Shown here: positions 10,936 through 21,621 of the stretch, piece after piece
Position numbering within the stretch: the stretch's first letter is position 1
How the letters are laid out: each line of letters starts with the position of its first letter
NCBI GenBank assembly: GCA_039519185.1
Contig: CM076854.1
Coordinates: 173,259,144 to 173,323,143, forward strand
Source of the DNA: Astragalus membranaceus
Lineage: Eukaryota > Streptophyta > Magnoliopsida > Fabales > Fabaceae
Direction: 5' to 3'
Length of the DNA: 64,000 nt
Position numbers and translations under genes: made by a program
The notes under the pieces: generated by a model
What the model saw: the letters and a program-made list of their open reading frames with translations, nothing else
Databases searched by the model: none
What the model was told of the DNA's origin: nothing

Positions 10936-12216
10936 TGTTAAGACTTTTGGCAAGTGTACCAATTGTCGTTGCAAGTAATAAAATACGGTAAGTAACCGGT
11001 CGATTCCACAGGGATTGCGCGTTGACAACAATAGCAAAATTGTAAATTCTTAGATTGTAAAGATTTGGTGATTTGAGTAATCAGTAACAGTACACAAACG
11101 TGAATTAATAATGCGAGAAAAACGACTAGGGATCGAATCCTCTCACCTCGCCTATCACATGAACCTTAGCCAATTCAAGTTAATTATTCAATTTCTAGAT
11201 TCAATTCACTAATTAAGGTCAAGGGCAATTCCTTGCCTCAAGACCCCTATTACCCTAAGAGTTACTCTAATTCCTTAGGTGAGTCATGCCAGAGGGTAAC
11301 GCATTAAGATTAAGAATTTTAATGAATTCACATAAGCTACCACATATTCCTATGATGATTACTAGCATGTGACCTAATTACCCAATTTCCAGCTACTAAT
11401 TCATATTCCTATGCAATCACTAGCCTGGATCATCACAATTATCATATGTAATTGAAAAGCATTAAGAACATAGGTAATTAGACAAAGCAAATCGAATAAC
11501 AACTGAATTGACTAGAGCAATGGTTCACATGATAGGGTTGGGAGATTCATCTCTCCCTAATCTAAGCAAATTAGTTACAATTCATCCTAAGAGTAGAAAC
11601 CAACATAGAGTAGAAAACAAACATAAAGGAAGACATTAGAACCTTCAATCCCTTGTTCCCAAGTGGTGAGAAGGTCCCAAAATCGCACCCTCCAGCTGCT
11701 CCAAAATGTGGCTCAGATCCCCAAAACGAAGTCCCTTGAAAAATTGCTGAAACAGCTTTAAAAACCCTAATTTTCACGCACCATCGCGACGCGGCCCGTG
11801 TCCGTCGCGTCGCGGCAAAAGACAGAAGCATCTGGCATCGCAAAACTGCTCCCGGTCGCGTCGCGAACCCTCCTGGTCGCGACGTGAAAAAAAACAGAAA
11901 GTTCCGGCTTGCAAAATTCCTCCTGGTCGCGTCGCGAACCCTCCTGGTCGCGACGCGATATTGAACAGAAATCAAATCCCTCCATTTTGCTGCATATCCG
12001 GGCAAGTGTCTGGTTCGCCGAATGATGCCACAACCAATTTAGAGGTCTTCAAGTCCCATTTAGCTCCGAAAGTGAATGAATTACTTACAAATGAACTTCC
12101 TACTACAATTATCTAAAACTAGGCTAAATCCCCAGATAATGACTGTGATACAATAAAAAACCTGCACAATTGGTCCTAAAAATACATAACTTACATCATA
12201 TGATTGAGAGTCAACA
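10936..12216 (-). repeat. Complete 3' LTR of the deleted gypsy element
   Basis: The 1281-bp LTR reads on the minus strand from TGTTGACTCTCAATCATATG to CAAAAGTCTTAACA. Several GC-rich near-palindromes (TCGCGACGCG and its inverse CGCGTCGCGA) lie at 11786-11816, 11855-11887 and 11925-11961, in otherwise AT-rich sequence. The LTR start resembles that of the element at 15081 (TGTTGACTCATAGTC), indicating a related family. Confidence 0.88.
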
Positions 12217-13707
12217 CAACTCCAAACTTAAACTTTTGCTTGTCCTCAAGCAAACAATCAATTCAGACTGTGGCTGTTTTTTTTATTTAGCTGTTACATA
12301 TAATACATCAACCTTAAACACATCAGCACATCAACTATCATCATCAATCTAATACAGTGGCAGGACAACTGAATTGGAAATACCGAATCATAAGCAAGCA
12401 GCATTCTCAAGTTTTCTCTGTACGCACATCTCACCAGTGTTTCACTCTTGAGGTGTTTCGGGTATTCACTCAATTCACAGTACCTGCATCATCGTTTCAT
12501 AGGCTTGACAGAGTTCTATATCATTCTAGACAAATGAAATGCATACACACATTTTGAGGACTTTAAAGGTTATAGCGGGGCTTAGGTAAAGGTGGATACA
12601 TTTGGATAAGTAGGTTGCACTTGGAGTTAGGTCTACCTCTCTTTTTGTCAATTTCACGCAATACTCACCCATTTTCCCAAAGCATTTAACAAAACAAGAT
12701 AAGGATTTTACTTATTTATTTTTCTCTTTTTTTTTATATGTATATATATATATATATATATTGTTTTCTTTCTTTCTTTTCTTGTTCCTTCTCTTGTATA
12801 CCACCCCAAACTTATATTGTTGCTATTCCACGAGCAACCCCAAACTTAAAAATTTCCCCACTCTCACAGCTTTTGTTACCTAACTCCAAGTTAAGAATTA
12901 ACTAGGCTATGATTGTCAGAGAAACAGCATACAATTTTTAACAATAGGCTCAGAGGGGCTAGCAGAGGATAAACATTAATTAGGTGTGGTTTGAAAGGCT
13001 CAAGGGTGCCAAAAGAAATGCCTCAGTGTGTATGAAAATCAAATGCAAAAAACAATTAAGCACAATGTCAAGTTCTGCAGACTAATGCAGGCAAGGAATA
13101 CACACAATATATATAAGAACGTGTTTAGGCTCAAACCTCATAGTTGGGATCATAGAGATGGAACTTGAGAGATGCTGTTCACAGATGATAAAGAACTTCC
13201 GCAACGTTTGTCATGACCCCTGCTATTACTTGATGATAAAACTTGAAGTGCGAGTGTCAAAAGGAAAAATGCAAACATGCGACCCCAAATGCCACACATC
13301 ATCACCATTGACGCTGCTTTAACAAAACAAAAACAAAATATAGGGCAATGGTGTCCCAATATCACAGAGTAAGTTATAATAATAAGTACAGACCAAAGTG
13401 CGAAATAAAGCCAAAATAGGGCAAAATACAACCAAAAGTGCGAATAAAAATGTCTGAATAAAACAGTAAAATAAATTGAGTCTCCTGCTCAAGGAAATTA
13501 AATGTGCTCCTCCAAATACTCATCCCTTGAAAGAAGTGGATCCTGGGGAACCTGCTGCTGCTCTATTCTCTGCCATATACTCCTCAGCAGCACGGTGGAC
13601 TCTGTATGATGCCAGATGTGAAGTATCTATGCCCTGCTGCTGCAATGACAGAGACGACCCGCACCAGCTGGCCATGAGGAGGTCATACTGAAAAGAGGAG
13701 TCGGTCT
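12217..13707 (-). other. Residual interior of the deleted gypsy element
   Basis: This is a non-coding 3' region with a TA/AT microsatellite (about 12738-12762) and polypurine-like CCAAACTT blocks on the plus strand near 12225 and 12810-12850. The part at 13520-13700 has an open minus frame of about 60 codons (residues such as LSLQQQGIDTSHLASYRVHR). I do not recognise it; it may be the tail of an ORF3-like protein. It ends abruptly at the deletion junction with the partial LTR. Confidence 0.6.
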
Positions 13708-14082
13708 GAAACTGCTCCCGGTCGCGTCGCGAACCCTCCTGGTCGCAACGCGAAAAAAAACAGAAAGTTCTGGCTTGCAAAATTCCTCCTGGTCGCGTCG
13801 CGGACCCCCCTAGTCGCGACGCGATATTGAACAGAAATCAAATCCCTCCATTTTGCTGCATATCCGGGCAAGTGTCTGGTTCGCCGAATGATGCCACAAC
13901 CAATTTAGAGGTCTTCAAGTCCCATTTAGCTCCGAAAGTGAAGGAATTACTTACAAATGAACTTCCTACTACAATTATCTAAAACTAGGCTAAATCCCCA
14001 GATAATGACTGTGATACAATAAAAAACCTGCACAATTGGTCCTAAAAATACATAACTTACATCATATGATTGAGAGTCAACA
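13708..14082 (-). repeat. Partial 5' LTR of the deleted gypsy element
   Basis: These 375 bp match the right-hand part of the LTR at 10936-12216 with scattered substitutions, for example GCGACGCGAAAAAA has become GCAACGCGAAAAAA. It retains the GC-rich palindromic clusters at 13719-13754 and 13793-13824. It is followed by the target copy CACTC. Confidence 0.88.
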
Positions 14083-14532
14083 CACTCTCAGCAACCTACC
14101 CATGTCCTTGTCAGTGGCATTGGCTACCACATCTTCCAAGTTTTCTTCCACGTTGGGCAATCTCAACACCTCATTGATCTTTTCTGCAGCAAAAGACACA
14201 ACTTTTCCTCGCACCACAGCAAATGTTGGCTCAGACTTCCCTTTGTTTTTCTCAGGAACTCCAGCGTAGAACTCACGCGTGATCCCAGGGGGCACAAATG
14301 GTGGGTGTTGCATGAGCTTCTCCCACTACATTTCTCTGAAAATTTCCTCAACAGCAGAGGTGATGGATTTTGGGGCTATTCCTCTCTCGGGCAAAGGGTT
14401 TATATATTGAGTGTAGGTTTCATAAATCTCTTTGGAGTACTTGCTTGGTAACCTTGCTAGCACTTCTTCAGAAACTTGCTTATTTTTGGATTTTTGGCTT
14501 TTGGAACTTGGGGATTTGGTTTTTGGTGCCAT
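14083..14532 (-). pseudogene. ORF3 (env-position protein), N-terminal part, of the outer Athila-type element
   Basis: The ATG at 14532 starts MAPKTKSPSSKSQKSKNKQ, a basic Ser/Lys-rich N-terminus like that of the gypsy-3 ORF3 (MTKKQVALKKSGKEAN). A stop codon interrupts it after EIFREM (near 14328). The frame continues with ITREFYAGVPEKNKGKSEP and VVRGKVVSFAAEKINEVLRL. These match the REFYAG ... VRGEIVNFNARSINDIFRL block of the gypsy-3 copy and identify the Transposase_32-like domain. It is cut off at 14083 by the CACTC-flanked gypsy derivative and resumes beyond 10935. Confidence 0.8.
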
Positions 14533-15080
14533 TTGGAAGGTTAAGGTAACGAAAGGTGAGAGCTTTTCTGCTAATAAAGTTTGTGTTTTTGGTGCTCTGA
14601 AGTTTGTAAAAATGTCGTGTGAGGCGAAATGGAGGTGACGAAGTGGTTTTATAAAGGAAGGCAAGTGAACGGTTTTCTAGGGTTAAGGGTGAGAGAAAAT
14701 GGCGGTGTGTGTTTTTGGGGAAATGGTTTTATGCTTATTGGAAAAAGAGAGGAGTTAAGGGAGGTTATGGAGTTGAGGCATTGCGACCGAGGAGTGGAGA
14801 GAGAAAAGAAATGAAAGGATGGCTTGACGCGAAGGACATGACTGCACAACGTGCTGACGAACGCAATGCTCAGAGCACAACTGCTCTCTGCGCGCGCTTG
14901 AGTACTATTGGTGCCAACGCAATACTTTTTCCCTTTTTTCAAAATTTTAAACATTTCTTTCAACTTTCATAGTGAAAAGGCATCCTCTAGTGCTACCAGC
15001 AGTACTACCCAATATATTTTAATTCTACCAGTACAGAACACCAGAAATTTTTCAACTTCCACTTCTTTTCCACATCAAAC
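14533..15080 (-). other. Spacer upstream of ORF3 in the outer Athila-type element
   Basis: This is the non-coding region between pol and ORF3 of the outer minus-strand element. The equivalent region of gypsy-3 (39190-39708) is also non-coding and ends with a leader just before ORF3. The open frames here overlap on both strands and have no recognisable domain. Confidence 0.55.
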
Positions 15081-16233
15081 TGTTGACTCATAGTCATATG
15101 TATTGTTGTTCAGTTTTAAAGCCAAAATGCTAGTATTTGATTGTGTTTCGGTCAATTGTCACGGGGAAATAGCATATATTTAAATTGATGTCATTAGGAT
15201 TGCATTGTAAGTTATTATCCTCTTCTCTAGTGCTTATATTAAGAGAAAACCTTCAATTTGATGTTTCGTCAACTAGTGAACTAGACAGCTTGCCTAGTGA
15301 TGCAGCAGAGAAAAGAAGAAGAAAAAATCTGTGCAGTTTCGCGTCGCGACCCAGGCAAAAATTCTGCACCATCGCGACGCGACAGAAACGCATCGCGACG
15401 CGAAGGACTGCAGAATTGACAACATTTTAAGTGAAAAATCAGAATTTTTGGGGGATTCTTCTTGGAGCAAAAATAGGGTTTTGGAGCTGCGAAAAAGAGC
15501 AAAATTTGGAGCTTCTCTACACTTGGTAACAAGGAATTGAAGGATCCAATGTACTCCTCTTTAATCTTATCTTTCATTACTTTGATTATGAGTAGCTAAT
15601 TTTTTAGGGTTAGGAAGAGATGAATCTCTCCAAAACTATCATGTGAATCCGTTGTTATGATCAATTCGATTAGTTATCCGTTTAACAATTGCCTTTACCT
15701 CTGTTCTTATTGCTTTACAACGATATCTATTGTTGTACTGATTTAGGGTTTATGTTCACCATTGGGAGATGGGTATGTTGCCGGAAATTGGGGTTTAAGG
15801 TCATGAGTATGATGATCATAGGAATATGGAATTGTCTCGTGAATTCGTTAATTCGCTGTGGTTAATGCTTTTTCTATTGGTGTTTCACTTAAGGAATTAG
15901 GGTTCCCATTAGAGAAAATGGGTTTTGAGGCAAGGCATTGTCCTTAATCTTATAACTGAATTGAATCTGTTAATTTGGTAATTACATTGAAATTGATCGA
16001 AGGTATATTGCATGATAGCGTAGGGGAGAGGATTCGATTCCTAATCGCTTTTACTCTCGCACTTTATTCTCACATTTAATCTTTTTCGGTTACTATCTAT
16101 CACTCCTTATTGTAAACATTTTAGTAACTAATTAATTGAATTGATAATTAATCGCAATCCCTGAGTTTGACACTCGGTCTTACCGTTTTAATATTACTTG
16201 CAACGATTCGGTACACTTGCCGAAATCCTAACA
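15081..16233 (+). repeat. 5' LTR of the LARD-like element
   Basis: The 1153-bp LTR starts TGTTGACTCATAGTC and ends CCGAAATCCTAACA. Relative to the 3' LTR it has a longer GC-rich palindrome cluster at 15344-15404 (four TCGCGACGCGA-type units, against about two or three at 19016-19059). It lacks TGTGTAACTTC (about 19217) present in the other copy. Confidence 0.92.
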
Positions 16234-16260
16234 AGTTTTTGGCGCCGTTGCCGGGGATTG
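16234..16260 (+). promoter_or_regulatory. Primer binding site of the LARD-like element (tRNA-Asp type)
   Basis: Directly after the 5' LTR the sequence reads AGTTTT then TGGCGCCGTTGCCGGGGATT. This is the primer site I associate with tRNA-Asp in Athila-type plant elements. Gypsy-3 has the identical site at 33915. Sharing it supports mobilisation by, or descent from, the same lineage. Confidence 0.85.
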
Positions 16261-16392
16261 CCAATTTTTATCAGTTTAATCTTTAATTACTAGATTGAAT
16301 TTTATTTTTTAGTTATTTTATTTTATTTTTTTATCTCTTTATTACTATCACTCTGTTGATTCTATGAAAGCCAGGTGAAATCTTTGTAAATC

Positions 16393-16956
16393 ATGGAGTC
16401 CACACTACAGTCACTTCGTTGTGATTTTTGTGGAGAACCACATTTAAATGGCAATTGTGTGACACACACTTATTGTGATCTTTGTGGGAAGGATCTTGTG
16501 TATTGCAATTGTGAGCCAGAGTGGATAATTGTTGTGGGATATTTTCACTGGTTAGCGGATATAAAACTTCTTGAGCTAAGTATTGACCAACCACATCACT
16601 CGCGTTGTGATTTTTGTGGGGGGCATCACCTGAATAGAAATTGTAAGGAGTTTTATTTTACTACAAATGTAGAACAAGAAGAACATGCCTCTACAAAAGA
16701 AGAATCTTGGGAGAATAAGAAAGATGAGGAAGAAGAAAAGATTGAACGGGAGGATCATGTAGTTTGGAGGGAAGCTCAAAATTCCCAATGTTGGGAAGGT
16801 GTGAAAATCCAACAAGAAATAACCCAACAAATCATTTTTCCTACTAATCTTTCGAGCCTCAAGGAAGATAGAAGTGAAGAGCTTGATCGATATTTAGACT
16901 CCTTCTATGCCTTGTTCGTCATCCTTCACCTTGAGAGGGTATGGAAGCATCTGTAA
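16393..16956 (+). CDS. Zinc-knuckle protein of the LARD-like element
   Basis: The 187-residue frame starts at an ATG 160 bp after the LTR, the position of gag in autonomous elements. It has two near-identical Cys-His motifs, CDFCGEPHLNGNC (about residue 10) and CDFCGGHHLNRNC (about residue 74). Between them is a cysteine cluster, CDLCGKDLVYCNC. The spacing C-x2-C-x3-H-x4-C resembles, but is not identical to, the retroviral CCHC knuckle (C-x2-C-x4-H-x4-C). A Glu/Lys-rich stretch follows, then a short end with LERVWKHL. No capsid, protease or polymerase domain is seen. It may bind nucleic acid and help the RNA enter another element's particle, which is inference. It is intact, with no internal stop. 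Confidence 0.6.
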   Translation: MESTLQSLRCDFCGEPHLNGNCVTHTYCDLCGKDLVYCNCEPEWIIVVGYFHWLADIKLLELSIDQPHHSRCDFCGGHHLNRNCKEFYFTTNVEQEEHASTKEESWENKKDEEEEKIEREDHVVWREAQNSQCWEGVKIQQEITQQIIFPTNLSSLKEDRSEELDRYLDSFYALFVILHLERVWKHL

Positions 16957-18755
16957 TTATACTTCAAGTTCATGAAGTTCTTGCCCCATAAATAAAAGAA
17001 GAAGGATGATGTGTTCTTTGTGTCATATATTCCACCTTGATAGTGGAATTGCATCGTCAAGCTAGTGACGGTAAAGAAGCGCTTCTTGGGAGGCAACCCA
17101 TGGTAGAGGTAACGAGTTTTTAATTGAATTTATGGTTTTGTCTTTCTTTTAGTTTTTTTTTATAAAAAAAAGAGAGAATAGAAGTGCTCCTTTGTTGGTC
17201 TAAGAAAGAATGATTCCATTTTATGGGTGAACTACTTTGTTTCTAAACCTTGTGTTTAAGTCTGTTTGAGTGGAACCTATTTCAATGGGTTCCCTGAGAA
17301 CTCACAAGAATGTTGCCGGAATCATTTACAGGTTATAAATGGAAAAAGCAGATAAGATTGGTCCTTCATGAAGGAATGTGAGGAGAGCACTGATGACTTG
17401 CTTACTCAGTGTAGAGGTGCTTCAGGACAAGCATCACCAGCAGCAACAAATGAGCTGTAGGAGACACATGATCCTTTACTACATGGGGATGACTACATTG
17501 AGCATCAGATCTCATTTCCTCGAGCAGGATGGCCCACTTTCATTATTCCCTTTTTGAGACACTTTTTGGGTTCTTGTCTTCCCTTTTGTTTGGATTTTGC
17601 CTTTTGCATTTAGGTCTGCACTATGCTGATATGACTTTTACATTGATTATGATGCACCACAACTTTGAACTCATAGATGCATTCTCAATGATGATGGTTG
17701 TTTAGCTTTAACACGTTTGCATCTTACCATGTGATCACTTTTGCATCAATTTTTATCATCAGGTATTGTCATTTGTTTAAGATAAAGGTTGAGGAAAATC
17801 TGGGTCATATGTTGGCAAGCTTCTGATAGTTCAATCTCTTAAAATCCCAGCCGTGAGGTTTGAGCCTAAACACTTATGATTCATTGACTATGTTGGCATT
17901 ACCTGCATGTATTATTCTGCAGAACTTGAACTTGTGCTTAATTGTCTTACATTTGATTTATACACACACTGAGGCAATTTTTCTTGGAAACCCAGAGCCT
18001 TTCAAACCACCTCATAATTACTTATCCTTTGTTAGCCCTATTGAGCCTAAATGTTTTTTTTATTTTGTTCTGACATAGACCACACTAGGCAAACTAAATT
18101 CATAGTTTGTTCTCTTGACTTGGAGTTAGGTAGACAAATGTATGCATGTGTGGGAAATATCTAAGTTTGGGGTTGCTCATGGAATAGCAACAAATTAAGT
18201 TTGGGGTGGTATATACAAGAGAAAGGAAAAATATAAAAAAAAAATAACAATCCTTCTCTTGTGGAATTTTGTTGGGAAAAATTGTGAGTGGTGAGATTGT
18301 TTAAAGTATGAGAATAAAGGGAATTGTGCCTAACTCCAAGTTTTTTACCTACTTACCCAAATAATATCCACCCTTACCTAAGCCCCATTACAACCCTTAA
18401 GTCCTCTAATAGTGTGTGTGCATATCATTTTGTGTGGACTTTTCTATAACTTGTCCAAGCTTATGAAACGATGATGCATGTACTATGAATTGAGTGATTA
18501 CCTTATACACTTCAGAGAAGAGAGGCAAATTAGTGAGATGCATGAAAAGAGGGAACTTGAGAATGCTTGCCTCTATATGATCTTGTGTTTTCCAATTCGG
18601 TTTGTCTTGCTAATACATTATGTTAGATGATGACTTTTGATGTGTTGAAGTGTCTAATGGTATGTGTGAAAGGTGTGAAAGCTGGAATTTTTTTTTTGCC
18701 ACAGCCTGAATTGAATGATTGCTTGAGGACAAGCAAAACTCCAAGTTTGGGGTTG
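16957..18755 (+). other. Non-coding interior of the LARD-like element
   Basis: No protein domain is visible. Near 17080 is AGCGCTTCTTGGGAGGCAAC, the block that follows pol in Athila-type elements (compare 39223-39241). The interior therefore looks like an Athila 5' leader joined to its 3' region with gag-pol deleted. Near 18180 are GTTTGGGGTTGCTC and a related GTTTGGGGTGG, part of the 3' region shared with the element at 10936. Confidence 0.65.
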
Positions 18756-19904
18756 TGTTGACTCATAGTCTTATGTATGTTGTTGTTCAGTTTTAAAGCC
18801 AAAATGCTAGTATTTGATTGTGTTTCGGTTAGTTGTCACGGGGAAATAGCATAGATTTAAATTGATGTCATTAGGATTGCATTGTAAGTTATTATCCTCT
18901 TCTCTAGTGCTTATATTAAGAGAAAACCCTCAATTTGATGTTACGTCAACTAGCGAACCAGACAGCTTGCCTAGTGATGCAGCAGAGAAAAGAAGAAGAA
19001 AAAATCTGTGCAGTTTCGCGTCGCGACCCAGGCAAAATTCTGCACCATCGCGACACGAAGGACTGCAGAATTGAGAGCATTTTAAGTGAAAAATCAGAAT
19101 TTTTGGGGGATTCTTCTTAGAGGCGAAAATAGGGTTTTGGAGCTGCGAAAAAGGGCAAGATTTGGAGCTTCTCTACACTTGGGAACAAGGAATTGAAGGA
19201 TCCAATGTACTCATCTTTGTGTAACTTCTCTTTAATCTTATCTTTCATTACTTTGATTATGAGTAGCTAATTTTTTAGGGTTAGGAAGAGATGAATCTCT
19301 CCAAAACTATCATGTGAATCCGTTGTTATGATCAATTCGATTAGTTATCCGTTTAACAATTGCCTTTACCTCTGTTCTTATTGCTTTACAATGATATCTA
19401 TTGTTGTACTGATTTAGGGTTTATGTTCACCATTGGGAGATAGGTATGTTGCTGGAAATTGGGGTTTAAGGTCATGAGTATGATGATCATAGGAATATGG
19501 AATTGTCTCGTGAATTCGTTAATTCGCCGTGGTTAATGCTTTTTCTTTTGGTGTTTCACTTAAGGAATTATGGTTCCCATTAGAGAAAAGGGGTTTTGAG
19601 GCAAGGCATTGTCCTTAATCTTATAACTGAATTGAATATGTTAATTGGGTAATTACATTGAAATTGATCGAAGGTATATTGCACGATAGCGTAGAGGAGA
19701 GGATTCGATTCCTAATCGCTTTTACTCTCGCACTATATTCTCACATTTAATCTTTTTCGGTTACTATTTTTCACTCCTTATTGTAAACATTTTAGTAATT
19801 AATTAATTGAATTGATAATTAATCGCAATCCCTGAGTTCGACACTCGGTCTTACCGTTTTAATATTACTTGCAACGATTCGGTACACTTGCCGAAATCCT
19901 AACA
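18756..19904 (+). repeat. 3' LTR of the LARD-like element
   Basis: The 1149-bp LTR is nearly identical to 15081-16233. The main differences are a shortened GC-rich palindrome cluster at 19016-19059, one 11-bp insertion near 19217 and scattered substitutions. It is followed directly by the target copy CAAAC. Confidence 0.92.
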
Positions 19905-19909
19905 CAAAC

Positions 19910-21112
19910 CCAATATCAATCACACATATTTATTCCTGAAACTCAAAATAAACACTAAAACAAGAAAAGTTACCCTCTGGGTTGCCTCCCAGTAGCGCTT
20001 GGTTTAAGAGTCATCAGCCAGACTAAAATGCATTTTTCAAGGGGAATCACGCAAAGAGGTAGCTGCCCTTGTGCTAGGCACAGGCCCACGTAAATAGAGC
20101 TTAACTCTCTGGCCATTCACACTAAATTCATTTCCATTCTCTTCATTCTTTAAATCCACAGCCTCATAGGGGTAGACTTTAAGAATTTTGAATGGGCAAG
20201 GCCATCTAGACTTCAACTTTCCAGGGAAAAGCTTCAATCTAGAGTTAAACAGAAGAACTTTATCACCCTCATTGAATTCTCTTTTCAGAATCTTGGCATC
20301 ATGCCAAGCTTTTGTCTTTTTCTTATATAATTCATCATTTTCATAAGAGAAATGTCTCAATTCCTCAAGCTCATTGAGGTACAACATTCTGGCTCTACGC
20401 CTCTACCCGCTTGTTGAAAATTAAAGTTCAGCTTCTTAGTTGCCTAAAAAGCCTTATATTTCAACTCAATGGGTAGGTGACAAGCTTTACCAAAAACCAG
20501 TCTATAAGGAGACATGCCAAGAGGTGTTTTGAAAGCTGTTCTATTTGCCCAAAGAGCATCATCCAAATGGATAGACCAATCTTTTTCTGAAGGGTTAACC
20601 ATCTTTTCTAAAATCCTCTTGACTTTCCTATTAGACAGTTCAACTTGTCCAATTGTTTGTGGATGATAGGCTGTGGAAACTTTGTGTTTCACTCCATATT
20701 TAGTCAACAGCCCATCCATAAGTTTGTTACAAAAGTGAGTGTCTTCATCACTAATGATAGCTCTAGGTGTGCCAAATCTTGTGAAAATGTTCTTTTAAAT
20801 AAATTTTAGCACCACCCTCGCATCATTAGTGGGAAGAGCAACTGCTTCAATCCATTTAGACACGTAATCAATTGCTACAAGAATGTATAGGTTGCTATAG
20901 GAAGGTGGGATGTGATGTGAATTCTTCTGATGTGAATTCTGCTTCAATCCCTTTGCCAAATGGATGAACCTTTTTCTCTGCTGTGATGTGAATTCTTCTG
21001 GCACCACATTGCTAACAATGTAATTTACAAAGTCAGCATACCAGGGCACCTCTGCAGTAGAACTTGTAGCATTGACAGTTGCTATTATGGCTAGCAACTG
21101 CTCATAGGGAAA
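19910..21112 (-). pseudogene. pol: pol remnant (RNase H linker and integrase) of the outer Athila-type element
   Basis: Three minus-strand fragments together cover the end of a gypsy polyprotein. 21112-20795 has the linker before the integrase zinc finger (VPWYADFVNYIVSNVVPEE), then jumps by an internal deletion to the integrase core (NLYILVAIDYVSKWIEAVAL). The H2C2 finger is lost. 20719-20444 has KYGVKHKVSTAYHPQT, then GQVELSNRKVKRILEKM and DALWANRTAFKTPLGMSPYR. 20387-20037 has the C-terminal region with VLLFNSRLKLFPGKLKSRW. Stops and frameshifts separate them. The same blocks occur in gypsy-3 at 37870-39188. No reverse transcriptase is present. Confidence 0.88.
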
Positions 21113-21600
21113 CTTGATTTTTTGAAACTTGATTTTATTTCTGATTTTTAGGAAACTTTGATTTTTTTTTCTAATTTTGATTTTTTTAACTCTGATTTTA
21201 ATTAAAAAAACAAATATTTAAAAACATTTTTTTACTATCAATTTGGTCCCGCCTTACGTGGCAACCAATGCCACATCGGTAACTTTGACGGAGTTAACAA
21301 TGACAAATAACGTGAGGGAAGTGACGGACGGAATTAACAGTAAAGGACCATTTTGAATTTTTGTTCGAGTAAGGGACCAAATTGACAGCGCGCAATAATT
21401 TGAGTGACCAAAATGACTACTTCCTCATTTTTACTCTCTTTTTCATTCCGTGTAAAAAATTTTCTTCAACTTTGTCCGCTTTTTGTTCCATGCTACACGG
21501 AACTATTCTGGGAACATCATATCATGTCTTTCAATTCTGTATCGAACTTTCTTTTCCCTCTTTTTATGATTAATCTAATCTGGGACTGAGCTGTGCTTGA
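21113..21600. other. AT-rich truncation zone next to the outer element
   Basis: The breakpoint at about 21112 is followed by short iterated blocks (AAACTTGATTTT and TTTGATTTTTTTT at 21108-21200). After that comes a segment with GGTCCCGCCTTACGTGGCAA and GGGACCAAATTGACAGCGCG, a wording common at the ends of plant Mutator-type miniature elements. I could not define termini. No gene is seen. Confidence 0.5.
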
Positions 21601-21621
21601 TTTTGTGTAGCAGATGCAGCA

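Larger units (their letters stand above)
10936..14082 (-). mobile_element. Internally deleted non-autonomous gypsy element (minus)
   Basis: A perfect 5-bp target duplication CACTC (10931-10935 and 14083-14087) brackets this 3147-bp insertion in ORF3 of the outer element. The left LTR is complete (10936-12216). The right one survives only as 13708-14082, matching the corresponding end of the left LTR. A deletion has removed the rest of the 5' LTR, the primer site and most of the interior. The remaining interior (12217-13707) has the CCCCAAACTTATATTGTTGC region found in inverse orientation in the complete element at 15081-19904 (near 18180), so the two are related families. No gag or pol is visible. 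Confidence 0.88.
15081..19904 (+). mobile_element. Complete non-autonomous gypsy element (LARD-like), plus strand
   Basis: The element is 4824 bp, bounded by LTRs at 15081-16233 and 18756-19904 and by a perfect 5-bp target duplication CAAAC (15076-15080 and 19905-19909). The primer site follows the 5' LTR directly, and a polypurine tract CCAAGTTTGGGGTTG precedes the 3' LTR. The 2.5-kb interior has no protease, reverse transcriptase or integrase, only a short zinc-knuckle frame. It would therefore depend on proteins from an autonomous relative, like large retrotransposon derivatives (LARDs). Intact ends and similar LTRs suggest a fairly recent insertion. Confidence 0.93.
6416..21112 (-). mobile_element. 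Athila-type Ty3/gypsy element, 5'-truncated and nested
   Basis: On the minus strand the order from 21112 leftwards is: RNase H/integrase part of pol, spacer, ORF3 (env-position protein), 3' non-coding region, then a 3' LTR at 6416-7773. The 5' LTR, gag and reverse transcriptase are missing; homology to pol stops near 21112 in AT-rich repeats. Three later insertions split it: a hAT remnant (about 9728-10506), a deleted gypsy derivative (10936-14082, target duplication CACTC) and a complete non-autonomous gypsy element (15081-19904, target duplication CAAAC). Part of its LTR also appears at 52398-52999, so the original insertion predates the local segmental duplication. Confidence 0.85.

Noticed and set aside
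16240..16260. tRNA genes at the primer sites (16240, 33915, 5140, 44830)
   Set aside because: Only the short complement of a tRNA 3' end is present at each LTR boundary; no cloverleaf can be drawn from the surrounding sequence.
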